Assembly (NCBI RefSeq): GCF_023101205.1
Contig: NZ_CP078078.1
Coordinates: 1,116,001 to 1,180,000 of the forward strand
Direction: 5' to 3'
Origin: Microbacterium aurugineum
GTDB taxonomy: Bacteria; Actinomycetota; Actinomycetes; Actinomycetales; Microbacteriaceae
DNA: 64,000 bases
Made by a program: the position numbers and the translations under genes. Below the pieces are notes generated by a model. It did not search any database and had not been told where the DNA came from. It saw nothing but the letters and a program-made list of their open reading frames with translations. Of the stretch, positions 44,087-53,139 are shown in pieces; position 1 is the stretch's first letter; each line of letters opens with the position of its first letter.

Positions 44087-44473
44087 ATGGCAAGAGTCAA
44101 GCGGGCAGTAAACGCCCACAAGAAGCGCCGGGTCATCCTCGAGCGCGCCTCCGGTTACCGCGGTCAGCGTTCGCGCCTCTACCGGAAGGCCAAGGAGCAG
44201 GTCATCCACTCCCTGGTCTACTCGTACCGGGACCGTCGCAAGCGCAAGGGCGACTTCCGTCGCCTGTGGATCCAGCGCATCAACGCTGCGGCTCGCCAGA
44301 ACGGCATGACCTACAACCGCTTCATCCAGGGCCTCGGCCTCGCGGGTGTCACGGTTGACCGTCGTATGCTCGCCGACCTCGCGATCAACGACGCGGCGAC
44401 GTTCACGACGCTCGTCGAGACGGCGAAGAAGGCTCTGCCCTCCGACGTCAACGCGCCGAAGTCGGCTGCGTAA
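44087..44473 (+). CDS. rplT: Ribosomal protein bL20
   Basis: A 128-aa RNA-binding protein: [38 protein letters not shown] and the conserved [20 protein letters not shown]. In other bacteria bL20 represses its own operon by binding the mRNA leader, so it is a candidate ligand for the structured infC leader. A terminator hairpin follows. Confidence 0.97.
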   Translation: MARVKRAVNAHKKRRVILERASGYRGQRSRLYRKAKEQVIHSLVYSYRDRRKRKGDFRRLWIQRINAAARQNGMTYNRFIQGLGLAGVTVDRRMLADLAINDAATFTTLVETAKKALPSDVNAPKSAA

Positions 44474-44484
44474 GCACCTCTTCA

Positions 44485-44518
44485 CACAGGGCGCTCTCCT
44501 TCGGGAGGGCGCCCTGTG
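44485..44518 (+). terminator. Terminator of the infC-rpmI-rplT operon
   Basis: CACAGGGCGC and GCGCCCTGTG form a stem with a TTCG loop region (CTCTCCTTCGGGAGG), followed by GCGTTTCTC. It lies 12 nt after the rplT stop. Confidence 0.8.
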
Positions 44519-44578
44519 GCGTTTCTCGGGGGAGGGCGGCCCTTGCGTGGATGGTGCGGGAACCGGCTGTGCGTTCCC

Positions 44579-44584
44579 TAGACT
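44579..44584 (+). promoter_or_regulatory. -10 element of the RNA methyltransferase gene
   Basis: TAGACT lies 6 nt before the GTG at 44591. It favours that start over the in-frame GTG at 44585. Confidence 0.45.
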
Positions 44585-44590
44585 GTGATC

Positions 44591-45403
44591 GTGCTGGAGA
44601 ACCCGCGTTCGCCCCGAGTCCGTGCCGTCGCCAAGCTGACCAAGCGCAGCGCGCGCACCGAGACCGGCCTGTTCCTCCTCGAGGGGCCGCAGTCCGTTCG
44701 TGAGGCGCTCACCTACCGTCCGGAGGCGATCGTCGAGCTGTTCGCGACACCGAGCGGCTGGGAGAAACACCCGGACATCCGGGGGAAGGCTGCCGACGCC
44801 GACATCGACGTCGAGTATGTGACCGAGTACGTGCTCAACGCGATGGCCGACACGGTGACTCCGCAGGGGCTGGTCGCGGTCGTCCACCAGACGCCGACGT
44901 CGGTGCGTGACATCTTCGAGGCCTCTCCGCGACTCGTGGCGATCTGCGAAGAGGTCCGCGATCCCGGGAATCTGGGCACGATCATCCGTGCCGCCGACGC
45001 CGCGGGTGCCGATGCGGTCGTGCTGACGGGGCGAACCGTCGACCCGTACAACCCGAAGGTCGTACGCGCCACGACCGGTTCGCTGTTCCACCTCCCCGTG
45101 TCGGTCGGGGGTGATCTCGCCGACGTGGTCACCCGTGCGCACGCGGCAGGCCTCCGCATCCTTGCGGCAGACGTGAAGGGTGACGACCTGCTCGTAGCCC
45201 GAGCGGAGGGCACTCTCGCCGAGCCGACCGGCTGGCTCTTCGGCAACGAGGCCCGTGGTCTCGAAGACGATGCGCTCGCGCTCGCCGATCGGGTGCTGAA
45301 GCTGCCGATCTTCGGTCGCGCCGAGTCTCTCAACCTGGCGACCGCCGCCAGCGTGTGTCTCTACGAGAGCGCCTTCGCTCAGCGGGCGGACTCCGCCGGC
45401 TGA
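44591..45403 (+). CDS. TrmH/SpoU-family RNA 2'-O-methyltransferase
   Basis: A 270-aa SPOUT enzyme. The N-terminal substrate-binding domain has LENPRSPRVRAVAKLTKRSA and TGLFLLEGPQSVREAL. The knotted C-terminal domain has CEEVRDPGNLGTIIRAADAA, FGNEARGLEDDALALADRVL and LPIFGRAESLNLATAASVCL, the three SpoU motifs. It methylates rRNA or tRNA ribose; the target base is not known. It commonly stands near rplT and pheS, as here. Confidence 0.92.
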   Translation: MLENPRSPRVRAVAKLTKRSARTETGLFLLEGPQSVREALTYRPEAIVELFATPSGWEKHPDIRGKAADADIDVEYVTEYVLNAMADTVTPQGLVAVVHQTPTSVRDIFEASPRLVAICEEVRDPGNLGTIIRAADAAGADAVVLTGRTVDPYNPKVVRATTGSLFHLPVSVGGDLADVVTRAHAAGLRILAADVKGDDLLVARAEGTLAEPTGWLFGNEARGLEDDALALADRVLKLPIFGRAESLNLATAASVCLYESAFAQRADSAG

Positions 45404-45437
45404 GCGAAGCACACGAAGGAAGCGGGAAGCCGAGTCG

Positions 45438-46109
45438 ATGAGGATTCTGATCGTCGAAGACGACGACCGGGTCGCCGGCGCGCTCGAAGCGTTCCTCGCC
45501 CGCTCCGGCTACGCCACGGTTCGTGCCGCGGACGGCGCGGCAGCGCTGGAACTCCTCGGCGCGGACACCGAGGTCGTCCTCCTCGATCTGGGGCTTCCCG
45601 ACGTCGACGGCATCGATCTGTGTCGCCGCATCCGCGGGCGGTCGGAGGTGCCGATCGTGATCGTGACGGCGCGCAATCAGGTCGCCGAGCGCATCAAGGG
45701 ACTGCGTGCGGGCGCGGACGACTTCGTGGTGAAGCCGTATGACGTGCATGAGCTCCTCGCCCGGATCGAGGCCGTGACCCGACGATCGCGTCCGATACGC
45801 CCGGAGTCCGACGCGCGGGTCCTGCTGCACGGCGGTGAGCTGCAGATCGATCTCGTGGCACGTCAACTGTCGGTCGACGGGGTGCCGATCGACCTGACGC
45901 GCAAGGAGTTCGACATCATCGCCGTGCTGGCGCGGTATCCGGGCGTCGCCGTGCCGAAGGAGCGTCTGATCCGCGAGGTGTGGAACACGGACTGGCGGGG
46001 CTTCGGCCACTCGCTCGAAGTGCACGTCGGGGCGATCCGGAAGAAGAGCGGGGCCCGGGGTCTCATCGAGACGGTCCGCGGAGTCGGCTACCGGCTGGCG
46101 GGCTCCTGA
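45438..46109 (+). CDS. OmpR-family response regulator
   Basis: A 223-aa regulator. The receiver domain has IVEDDDRV, the phosphoacceptor Asp50 in VVLLDLGLPDVDGIDL, VTAR and VVKPYDVHELLARI. The winged-helix output domain (about 130-223) has LTRKEFDIIAVLARYPGVAV and VHVGAIRKKSGARGLIETVR. It stands 4 bp before the sensor kinase gene. A direct repeat at 48455-48476 may be its binding site. Confidence 0.93.
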   Translation: MRILIVEDDDRVAGALEAFLARSGYATVRAADGAAALELLGADTEVVLLDLGLPDVDGIDLCRRIRGRSEVPIVIVTARNQVAERIKGLRAGADDFVVKPYDVHELLARIEAVTRRSRPIRPESDARVLLHGGELQIDLVARQLSVDGVPIDLTRKEFDIIAVLARYPGVAVPKERLIREVWNTDWRGFGHSLEVHVGAIRKKSGARGLIETVRGVGYRLAGS

Positions 46110-46112
46110 GCC

Positions 46113-47489
46113 ATGCGCCGGCGTCTGGTCATCGTCTTCCTCGTGCCCCTCGTGGCGATCCTGGTCGCGCTGGGAGGCGCCGCGGGCTGGAGCGCTGCGC
46201 GCAGTGTCCAGCAGGCCTTCTACACGCAGCAGCTCGGTGATCTCGGCTACTTCGTCACGAGCGCCCGGCAGGCCCTCCGCTCCGGCAGCGCCGCGGTGAT
46301 CGAGGCGGAGGCGGCGAGGTTCCGGGAGGTCTACGGGATCGAGGTCACGGTGTTCGACCTGGGTGGGAGCATCTGGGCGGCGGGCGACGACAGCCCAGGG
46401 GTGCTCGCGGAGGAAGACGCGGAACGAGTCAGACTGGCGCTGTCCGGCCGGCGCGCGGAGCAGCCCGCGGCGGTGTACCCGTGGACGGTCGCCGATGCCG
46501 CCCTCGCCGAGCCGGTCTTCGACGACGGGGATGTGATCGGGGCGGTGCTGGTCGCCGGTGACGCCGACGCGCCGCGCGCGGCGATCCTGCAACAGCTTCT
46601 GCTCATCTCCGCCATCGCGCTGGTGCTGATCGCCCTTGGAGTGCTGCTGGTGTTCCGTCTCGCGCGGTGGGTCCTCTCGCCGGTCGGGCGGCTCGACGAG
46701 GCGATGGCGGCGATCGAGCGCGGCGAGATGGATGCGCGTGTCGCGGAGGATGCCGGTCCACCGGAGCTGCGTCGCATGGCCAGGGTGTTCAACGGGATGG
46801 CCGACCAGATCGAGCGGGTGATGACCCGGCAGCAGGAGTTCGCGCTCAACGCCTCGCACGAGCTGCGCAACCCCCTCAACGCTCTCCTCCTGCGCGTCGA
46901 GCACCTGGCGACCGGACTCGGACGCGAGTGGGACGACGACGTCGAGGAGACGCGGGAGGAAGGACGCCGCATGACGAGGATCCTGGAGACGCTGCTCGGC
47001 CTCGCCCGCGGCGGACGCACCGATTCGACCATCTCCGCGGTCGACCTGGCGACGCTGGCAGCCCGTCGTCTCGACGCCTGGCGGGACGTGGCAGGACAGC
47101 GGGGGATCTCGTTGCAGACGTCAGGGGAGTCGTCCGTCATGAGCGTCACCGACCGGACGATCGTGGAGAGCGCGTTGGATGCCGTCATCGACAACGCCGT
47201 GAAGTACTCGCCGGAAGGCTCCGGGATCGAGATCGGTGCGGAGCGCTCGGGTGACGTCTGCCGGGTCACGGTCCGCGATCACGGGCCCGGGCTGACGCCG
47301 GAGCAGGCGGCCGCGGCGACGGACCGGTTCTGGCGGAACGCCGACACTCAGGACACGCCCGGTTCCGGTCTCGGGCTCGCGATCGCAAGCGACCTGCTCG
47401 AGACTGTGGGCGGGGAACTGACGGTCTCGTCGGCCGAGGGTGGCGGTCTCCTCGTCTCGCTGCTGCTCCACGACAGGACGAGGCCATGA
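46113..47489 (+). CDS. Sensor histidine kinase
   Basis: A 458-aa membrane kinase. It has an N-terminal membrane helix (LVIVFLVPLVAILVALGGAA), an extracytoplasmic domain (about 35-165), a second helix (LLLISAIALVLIALGVLLVF), HAMP (about 190-240), HisKA with FALNASHELRNPLNALLLRV (His249), and HATPase_c with AVIDNAVKYSPEGSG, DHGPGLTPEQ and GSGLGLAIAS. The gene overlaps the TAXI receptor gene by 4 bp, so the receptor may deliver the signal to the extracytoplasmic domain. Confidence 0.92.
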   Translation: MRRRLVIVFLVPLVAILVALGGAAGWSAARSVQQAFYTQQLGDLGYFVTSARQALRSGSAAVIEAEAARFREVYGIEVTVFDLGGSIWAAGDDSPGVLAEEDAERVRLALSGRRAEQPAAVYPWTVADAALAEPVFDDGDVIGAVLVAGDADAPRAAILQQLLLISAIALVLIALGVLLVFRLARWVLSPVGRLDEAMAAIERGEMDARVAEDAGPPELRRMARVFNGMADQIERVMTRQQEFALNASHELRNPLNALLLRVEHLATGLGREWDDDVEETREEGRRMTRILETLLGLARGGRTDSTISAVDLATLAARRLDAWRDVAGQRGISLQTSGESSVMSVTDRTIVESALDAVIDNAVKYSPEGSGIEIGAERSGDVCRVTVRDHGPGLTPEQAAAATDRFWRNADTQDTPGSGLGLAIASDLLETVGGELTVSSAEGGGLLVSLLLHDRTRP

Positions 47490-48451
47490 CCGCGCCGGTG
47501 CTGCGGCGACTCACCGCCGGCCTCCTCTCGTTCCTCCTGGTGGGAGCGTTGGCCGCGTGCAGTCAGCGCGCGAACGAATGGACCGACGGGGAGTACGTGA
47601 TCGCCGCCGGCGGGTCCACCGGCGTCTATTACGACTACGGCAGTCATCTCGCCGAGGAGCTGTCGGGCTCGCTGGACATCGCGATGTCGGCCGACGAGAC
47701 GGCCGGATCCGTCGACAACCTGTTGCGCGTGAGTTCCGGAGAGGCCGTGATCGGGTTCGCCCAGGGCGACGCGGCCGCGGATGCCGTGGCGGGAACGGGC
47801 GCGTTCGATGACCCGCTCCCGGTGCGCGCTCTCGCGCGTCTGTACGACGAGTACGTGCAGATCGTCGTGCGCGGGGACTCGGAGATCGACGACATCGGCG
47901 ACCTGGCGGGTCGGACGATCTCGCTCGGGGCGGAGAACTCCGGGGTGACGGTGATCGCCGGACGTGTGCTGGACGCGGCCGGCGTCGACATCGCCACGAT
48001 CCGGAACCCGCAACTCGACCTCAGCGAGTCCATCGACGCGATGGGGCGGGGAGAGATCGACGGCTTCTTCTGGGTCGGCGGATTGCCCACACCCGGCGTG
48101 GCGGAACTCGCCGACACCTCCTCCGTCCGGTTGCTCCCGATCGAGCAGGAGTGGGTGAACGAGGTGAACGACCGATACTCGCACGCGTACCGACCCGCGG
48201 AAGTGCCGGCGGGGACCTACGGACTCGTCGCCTCCGCGCCGACTATGGCGGTGCCGAACTATCTCGTCACGGCGTCCGCCACCCCGGACGCCGTCGCGAG
48301 GGACATCCTCGCCGGACTGTTCGAAGCACGCCTGCGTCTCGCGGCAGAGGTGCCCACGGCCGCGCTGCTGGACCGTCGCTCGGCGATCTTCACCGCCCCG
48401 GTCCCGCTGCATCCCGGCGCGATCGACTACTACCGGGACTTCCGCGGCTGA
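47486..48451 (+). CDS. TAXI-family solute-binding lipoprotein
   Basis: A 321-aa exported receptor. The lipobox is LLVGALAACSQRANEW with Cys about residue 26. YVIAAGGSTGVYYDYGSHLA is the TAXI signature, followed by DNLLRVSSGEAVIGFAQGDA, GRTISLGAENSGVTVIAGRV and RGEIDGFFWVGGLPTPGVAE. TAXI proteins usually serve TRAP transporters; here no permease gene is present and the gene is coupled to the sensor kinase. A ligand sensor role is therefore likely. The ATG overlaps the kinase stop (ATGA). Confidence 0.9.
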   Translation: MTAPVLRRLTAGLLSFLLVGALAACSQRANEWTDGEYVIAAGGSTGVYYDYGSHLAEELSGSLDIAMSADETAGSVDNLLRVSSGEAVIGFAQGDAAADAVAGTGAFDDPLPVRALARLYDEYVQIVVRGDSEIDDIGDLAGRTISLGAENSGVTVIAGRVLDAAGVDIATIRNPQLDLSESIDAMGRGEIDGFFWVGGLPTPGVAELADTSSVRLLPIEQEWVNEVNDRYSHAYRPAEVPAGTYGLVASAPTMAVPNYLVTASATPDAVARDILAGLFEARLRLAAEVPTAALLDRRSAIFTAPVPLHPGAIDYYRDFRG

Positions 48452-48454
48452 CGC

Positions 48455-48476
48455 CTCAAGAAATCCTCAAGAAGTC
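48455..48476 (+). promoter_or_regulatory. Direct repeat, candidate response-regulator box
   Basis: CTCAAGAAATC (48455-48465) and CTCAAGAAGTC (48466-48476) are tandem 11-bp units, one DNA turn, differing at one base. OmpR-type regulators bind such repeats. The site is 3 bp after the TAXI gene and about 230 bp before gluA. Confidence 0.5.
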
Positions 48477-48692
48477 TGACACCGTGCTCGACGCTCTGCC
48501 AAGGTGAGGTCGATCGCACACGATCGGATCCTGCTGCTCAGCTGTCGTTGGGGGGCGAGGCGGCAGGACCATCCCGCGGCCCGTGGGGGCGGGCCGTGGG
48601 GTACCCATGCAGAGCTGCATTGGTGCCGCGATCAGGTGATTACGAACGTGTAAATCTCACCGATGACCCTGGAACCCGGGGTACGACGTGGC

Positions 48693-48698
48693 TAGCTT
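48693..48698 (+). promoter_or_regulatory. -10 element of gluA
   Basis: TAGCTT lies 6 nt before the ATG at 48705, predicting a leaderless gluA mRNA. The remaining 250 bp upstream has no gene. Confidence 0.45.
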
Positions 48699-48704
48699 GG
48701 AGAA

Positions 48705-49454
48705 ATGATGACCTCTGATACCCCGCTCGTCGTGGTCGAGAACGTCCAGAAGCACTACGGCGAGTTCCAGGCGCTCACCGACATCGACCTGAGCGTGAAC
48801 CCGGGAGAGGTCGTGGTCGTGATCGGCCCGTCCGGCTCCGGCAAGTCGACGCTGTGTCGCACGATCAACCGCCTCGAGACGATCACCAGCGGCAGCATCC
48901 GCATCGACGGCAAGGAGTTGCCCGCCGAGGGCAAGGGGCTCGCTCACCTGCGGGCGGACGTCGGCATGGTGTTCCAGTCGTTCAACCTCTTCGCCCACCT
49001 CACCATCCTCGAGAACGTGACCCTCGGTCCGATCAAGGTCCGTGGGCTCAAGAAGGCCGATGCCGAAGCCGAGGCGATGCTCCTGCTCAAGCGCGTGGGC
49101 GTGGAGCAGCAGGCGTCGAAGCTCCCGGCTCAGCTCTCGGGTGGTCAGCAGCAGCGCGTGGCGATCGCCCGTGCGCTGGCCATGCAGCCCAAGGTCATGC
49201 TGTTCGACGAGCCGACCAGCGCCCTCGACCCGGAGATGATCAACGAGGTCCTCGACGTCATGGTCGAGCTGGCCCAGGACGGCATGACGATGATCGTGGT
49301 CACCCACGAGATGGGCTTCGCTCGCAAGGCCGCCGATCGCGTCGTCTTCATGGCCGACGGACGGATCGTCGAGGAAGCCAAGCCCGAGGAGTTCTTCACG
49401 AACCCGAAGAGCGACCGCGCCAAGGACTTCCTCTCGAAGCTCCTCACGCACTGA
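48705..49454 (+). CDS. gluA: Glutamate/polar amino-acid ABC transporter ATPase
   Basis: A 249-aa PAAT-type ATPase: Walker [20 protein letters not shown] (about 40), Q-loop [19 protein letters not shown], signature [17 protein letters not shown] (about 145), Walker [16 protein letters not shown] and switch His [19 protein letters not shown]. It energises uptake with GluB, C and D. Two ATG codons (48705, 48708) are possible. The order ATPase, binding protein, two permeases equals corynebacterial gluABCD. Confidence 0.93.
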   Translation: MMTSDTPLVVVENVQKHYGEFQALTDIDLSVNPGEVVVVIGPSGSGKSTLCRTINRLETITSGSIRIDGKELPAEGKGLAHLRADVGMVFQSFNLFAHLTILENVTLGPIKVRGLKKADAEAEAMLLLKRVGVEQQASKLPAQLSGGQQQRVAIARALAMQPKVMLFDEPTSALDPEMINEVLDVMVELAQDGMTMIVVTHEMGFARKAADRVVFMADGRIVEEAKPEEFFTNPKSDRAKDFLSKLLTH

Positions 49455-49510
49455 CGGCCCACACACCGACCACACAGACCCTGCACACACAGCACACGAA
49501 GGAGACGCAC

Positions 49511-50416
49511 ATGCGACGCACACGGACACTGGCGGGCATCGGAATCGCGGCGACAGCACTGCTCGCGCTCACGGCCTGCAACAGCGGCAGCCCGTCAACG
49601 CCCGGTGGCACCGATGGCGGTGACGCCGGAGAGGACAGCACCTGGTTCGAGGTCGCGACCGACGTCCAGCTCGAGGGCAGCCCCACGTTCGACAACATCA
49701 AGGACCGCGACCAGGTCGTCATCGGTGTCAAGGAAGACCAGCCCGGTCTCGGCTACCTCGACGTGACCACCGGTGAGCGCACCGGATTCGATGTCGACAT
49801 CGCCCGCTGGATCGCCGCCTCGCTCGGCTACGACGAGGACAAGATCGAGTTCAAGCCGATCGCCTCCGCCAACCGCGAGCAGGCCATCGTGAACGGCGAC
49901 ATCGACTACTACGTGGGCACGTACTCGATCACCGACAAGCGCAAGGAGCAGATCGCCTTCGCCGGCCCGTACTTCATCACCGGGCAGGGACTGCTCGTCG
50001 CGGCCGACGACGACACCATCAAGAGCGAGGACGACCTGAACGCCGACACCACCGTGTGCTCGGCCACCGGCTCCACGCCCATCCAGAACATCCGCGAGAA
50101 CTACCCGGATGTCCCCACCAAGGAGTTCGACCTGTACTCGGCCTGTGTCGAGGCGCTGCTCTCCGGCGAGGTCCAGGCGGTCACGACCGACCAGGCCATC
50201 CTCATCGGCTACGCGGCTCAGGACCCCGACAACCTGAAGGTGGTCGGTGAGCCCTTCACCGAGGAGCGCTACGGTGTCGGCCTGGCGAAGGACGACGCCG
50301 CGCTGCAGGAGTTCATCAACACGATGTTCACCGACGGCGGCGATGTCTGGCAGGCGATCTTCGACAAGAACCTCGGATCGTCCGGCATCGAAGTCAGCCA
50401 GCCGGCCGTCGACTGA
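49511..50416 (+). CDS. gluB: Glutamate-binding lipoprotein
   Basis: A 301-aa substrate-binding protein. Signal sequence and lipobox are IGIAATALLALTACNSGSPS, with Cys about residue 22, and a Gly/Thr linker. VIGVKEDQPGLGYLDVTTGE, GFDVDIARWIAASLGYDEDK, ANREQAIVNGDIDYYVGTYS and ADTTVCSATGSTPIQNIREN are family blocks. The ligand is probably glutamate by synteny. GAAGGAGACGC precedes the ATG. Confidence 0.92.
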   Translation: MRRTRTLAGIGIAATALLALTACNSGSPSTPGGTDGGDAGEDSTWFEVATDVQLEGSPTFDNIKDRDQVVIGVKEDQPGLGYLDVTTGERTGFDVDIARWIAASLGYDEDKIEFKPIASANREQAIVNGDIDYYVGTYSITDKRKEQIAFAGPYFITGQGLLVAADDDTIKSEDDLNADTTVCSATGSTPIQNIRENYPDVPTKEFDLYSACVEALLSGEVQAVTTDQAILIGYAAQDPDNLKVVGEPFTEERYGVGLAKDDAALQEFINTMFTDGGDVWQAIFDKNLGSSGIEVSQPAVD

Positions 50417-50422
50417 TCGAAC

Positions 50423-50452
50423 AGAGGGGGCGGCTCCAGGGCCGCCCCCTCT
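50423..50452 (+). terminator. Intercistronic hairpin between gluB and gluC
   Basis: AGAGGGGGCGGC (50423-50434) and GCCGCCCCCTCT (50441-50452) form a perfect 12-bp stem with a 6-nt loop. Without a T-run, it may act as an mRNA stabiliser or partial terminator, to raise gluB over the permease genes. Confidence 0.7.
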
Positions 50453-50476
50453 CCGAATCGTGAAGGGGAGGGTGGC

Positions 50477-51124
50477 GTGGACGTCATCTTCGGAAACCTC
50501 GACCTGTGGGGCGAAGCGCTCAAGAACACGCTGATCATCTTCTTCGGCGGTGGACTGCTCGCGCTCATCCTCGGGATCATCGTCGGGGCGGCCCGCGTCT
50601 CACCCGTGCCCATCGCGCGCGGTGTCGGCACGGTGTACGTGAACCTGATCCGCAACACCCCGCTGACCCTCGTCTTCTTCTTCTTCATCTTCGGCTACCC
50701 GCAGCTCGGGCTGCCGAAGCTCAGCACCACAGTGCTGGGCATCCTGGCCATCGGCATCTATACGGCCACGTACGTGGCGGAGGTGCTGCGCGCCGGTATC
50801 AACACCGTCCCCGTCGGCCAGGCGGAGGCGGCCAGGGCGATCGGCCTCCCGTTCGGACAGGTGATGACTCTGGTCGTCCTCCCGCAGGCGTTCCGCTCGG
50901 TCGTGCCACCGATGATGAGCGTCTTCATCGCGCTTCTGAAGAACACGACCGTCGCGGCGGGCTTCTCGATCCTCGAGCTCGGAGCCGTCCGCTCCTACCT
51001 CAGCGAACGCGGAGAGAATGCGCTTTCGGTGCTGCTCTGGGTGGCCGTCATCTTCGTCGCGCTCGTCCTGCTCCTCAGCTGGCTCCAACGGTATCTCGAG
51101 AACAAGTGGAGGATCGCGCGATGA
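50477..51124 (+). CDS. gluC: Glutamate ABC transporter permease
   Basis: A 215-aa permease with about five membrane segments: LKNTLIIFFGGGLLALILGI, YVNLIRNTPLTLVFFFFIFG, and the EAA loop EAARAIGLPFGQVMTLVVLP that contacts GluA. It begins GTG at 50477, after GGGGAGGGTGGC. gluD overlaps by 4 bp. Confidence 0.92.
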   Translation: MDVIFGNLDLWGEALKNTLIIFFGGGLLALILGIIVGAARVSPVPIARGVGTVYVNLIRNTPLTLVFFFFIFGYPQLGLPKLSTTVLGILAIGIYTATYVAEVLRAGINTVPVGQAEAARAIGLPFGQVMTLVVLPQAFRSVVPPMMSVFIALLKNTTVAAGFSILELGAVRSYLSERGENALSVLLWVAVIFVALVLLLSWLQRYLENKWRIAR

Positions 51125-52047
51125 CTTCCGTCCTGTACGACGTCCCGGGCCCCAAGGCGATCCTGCGCAACCGTCTGATCGGTGTCGCCACCGTCGTCGT
51201 GGTGCTTGCCCTGCTCGGGTTCATCGGCTACCGCTTCTACGTGAGCGGACAGTTCGACGCGTCCCGGTGGTACGTCTTCACCTTCAGCGCCGTCTGGGAG
51301 CAGATCTTCGGTGCGCTCGGCCGAACTCTCGCGGCGTTCGGGCTCGCAGCGATCCTCGCCATCGCGCTGGGATTCGTGCTCGCCATCGGTCGGATGTCCG
51401 ATCATGCCTGGGTGCGTGTCCCCGTCACGGCGATCACCGAGATCTTCCGAGCCGTGCCGGTCCTCGTCTTCATGATGCTGCTCTACTACGGTCTGCCCGT
51501 CGCAGGCGTCAAGATGGACCCGTACTGGGCCGTCGTCATCGCGCTCATGGCGTACAACGGATCCGTCCTCGCCGAGGTGCTCCGCGCCGGCGTCGAATCC
51601 CTGCCCCGAGGGCAGAAGGAGGCCGGCTACGCGATCGGTCTGCGCAAGAGCGGCGTGATGCGCCTGATCCTGCTGCCACAGGCGATCCGGGCGATGCTCC
51701 CCGTGATCGTGGCCCAGCTGGTCGTGACGATGAAGGACACCGCGCTCGGTTTCATCATCACGTACCCCGAACTCCTCTACTTCGCGAAGCAGCTCACGTC
51801 TCAGCAGGGACGCCCCGTGCTGCAGTCGGCGTTCGTCATCGGCGGCATCTACATCATCATGTGCCTGATCCTCTCCGGGATCGCCAAGTGGCTGGAGATC
51901 CGCACCCGACGCTCGCCGCGTGGGCACGACGGCGTTCCGGCCGGCGGCGTGGATCCGCGTCCGCACCAGGACGGCACCGATACCGAGCTGATCACGCTGC
52001 AGCGCGGTGGGGGCGGGTTCGGCGGACCACCGCCTCAGGGCATCTGA
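51121..52047 (+). CDS. gluD: Glutamate ABC transporter permease
   Basis: A 308-aa permease with an N-terminal extension and six predicted membrane segments. LGRTLAAFGLAAILAIALGF, FRAVPVLVFMMLLYYGLPVA and the EAA loop KEAGYAIGLRKSGVMRLILL are typical. The cytoplasmic tail (about 265-308) is polar and Gly/Pro-rich. The ATG overlaps the gluC stop (ATGA). Confidence 0.92.
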   Translation: MTSVLYDVPGPKAILRNRLIGVATVVVVLALLGFIGYRFYVSGQFDASRWYVFTFSAVWEQIFGALGRTLAAFGLAAILAIALGFVLAIGRMSDHAWVRVPVTAITEIFRAVPVLVFMMLLYYGLPVAGVKMDPYWAVVIALMAYNGSVLAEVLRAGVESLPRGQKEAGYAIGLRKSGVMRLILLPQAIRAMLPVIVAQLVVTMKDTALGFIITYPELLYFAKQLTSQQGRPVLQSAFVIGGIYIIMCLILSGIAKWLEIRTRRSPRGHDGVPAGGVDPRPHQDGTDTELITLQRGGGGFGGPPPQGI

Positions 52048-52084
52048 TCCGGTTGCGCCGTCGGTCGGTGGGGCGACGCGCCGG

Positions 52085-52090
52085 TAGACT
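52085..52090 (+). promoter_or_regulatory. -10 element of pheS
   Basis: TAGACT is 8 nt before the GTG at 52099, suggesting a leaderless pheST mRNA. No leader attenuator is visible. Confidence 0.45.
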
Positions 52091-52098
52091 CGACTCTC

Positions 52099-53139
52099 GT
52101 GTCAGAGTCTCCTGAAATCACCCCGGAAGCGGTCGAAGCCGCGGTCGCCGATGCCCTCGCGGCCATCGCCGCAGCCGCCGACACCGCCGAGCTGAAGGCG
52201 GCCCGCGCCGCACACGTTGCCGACGGATCGCCGCTTGCCGTCCTGAACGCCTCCATGCGACAGGTCGCCCCCGAGAATAAGGCCGCGTTCGGCAAGCTCG
52301 TGGGGCAGGGGCGCGGGCAGGTGACGAAGGCGCTCGCCGCCAAGGAGGCCGAGCTCGCCGAGGCGGAGGTCGCTGCGCGACTCGAGGCCGAGCGCATCGA
52401 CATCACGGCCGTGCCGTCTCGCACCCGCGTCGGTGCCCGGCACCCGCTCACGCTCCTCCAGGACCAGGTCTGCGACATCTTCGTCGGAATGGGCTGGGAG
52501 ATCGCGGAGGGACCGGAGCTCGAGCACGAGTGGTTCAACTTCGACGCCCTGAACTTCGACGTCGATCACCCCGCGCGTCAGGAGCAGGACACGTTCTACG
52601 TGGACCCGACATCGCGCCATCTCGTGATGCGCACCCACACGAGTCCCGTGCAGGTGCGCTCGATGCTCGACCGCGAGGTGCCGATCTACGTGCTGTGCCC
52701 CGGGCGGGTGTACCGGACCGATGAGTTCGACGCCACGCACCTGCCCGTGTTCACCCAGTTCGAGGGCCTCGTGATCGACAAGGGCATCACGATGGCGCAC
52801 CTCAAGGGCACGCTCGACCACTTCGCGAGGCTGCTCTTCGGCCCCGAGGCCAAGACGCGTTTCCGTACCAACTACTTCCCCTTCACCGAGCCCTCCGCCG
52901 AGCTCGACCTGTGGCACCCGACCTTCAAGGGCGGCGCGCGCTGGATCGAGTGGGGCGGCTGCGGCATGGTCAACCCGAACGTGCTGCGCGCGGCCGGGAT
53001 CGATCCGGAGGAGTACAGCGGCTTCGCGTTCGGCATGGGCATCGAGCGGGGCCTGATGTTCCGCAGTGACGTCCAGGACATGCGCGACATGGCCGAGGGT
53101 GATGTCCGATTCAGCGAGCAGTACGGGATGGTGGTGTGA
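52099..53139 (+). CDS. pheS: Phenylalanyl-tRNA synthetase, alpha subunit
   Basis: A 346-aa catalytic subunit. The N-terminal coiled coil is followed by the class II core: HPLTLLQDQVCDIFVGMGWE, FYVDPTSRHLVMRTHTSPVQ (motif 2 region), GLVIDKGITMAHLKGTLDHF, RTNYFPFTEPSAELDLW and the motif 3 FAFGMGIERGLMFRSDVQDM. It starts with GTG. pheT overlaps by 1 nt. Confidence 0.97.
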   Translation: MSESPEITPEAVEAAVADALAAIAAAADTAELKAARAAHVADGSPLAVLNASMRQVAPENKAAFGKLVGQGRGQVTKALAAKEAELAEAEVAARLEAERIDITAVPSRTRVGARHPLTLLQDQVCDIFVGMGWEIAEGPELEHEWFNFDALNFDVDHPARQEQDTFYVDPTSRHLVMRTHTSPVQVRSMLDREVPIYVLCPGRVYRTDEFDATHLPVFTQFEGLVIDKGITMAHLKGTLDHFARLLFGPEAKTRFRTNYFPFTEPSAELDLWHPTFKGGARWIEWGGCGMVNPNVLRAAGIDPEEYSGFAFGMGIERGLMFRSDVQDMRDMAEGDVRFSEQYGMVV

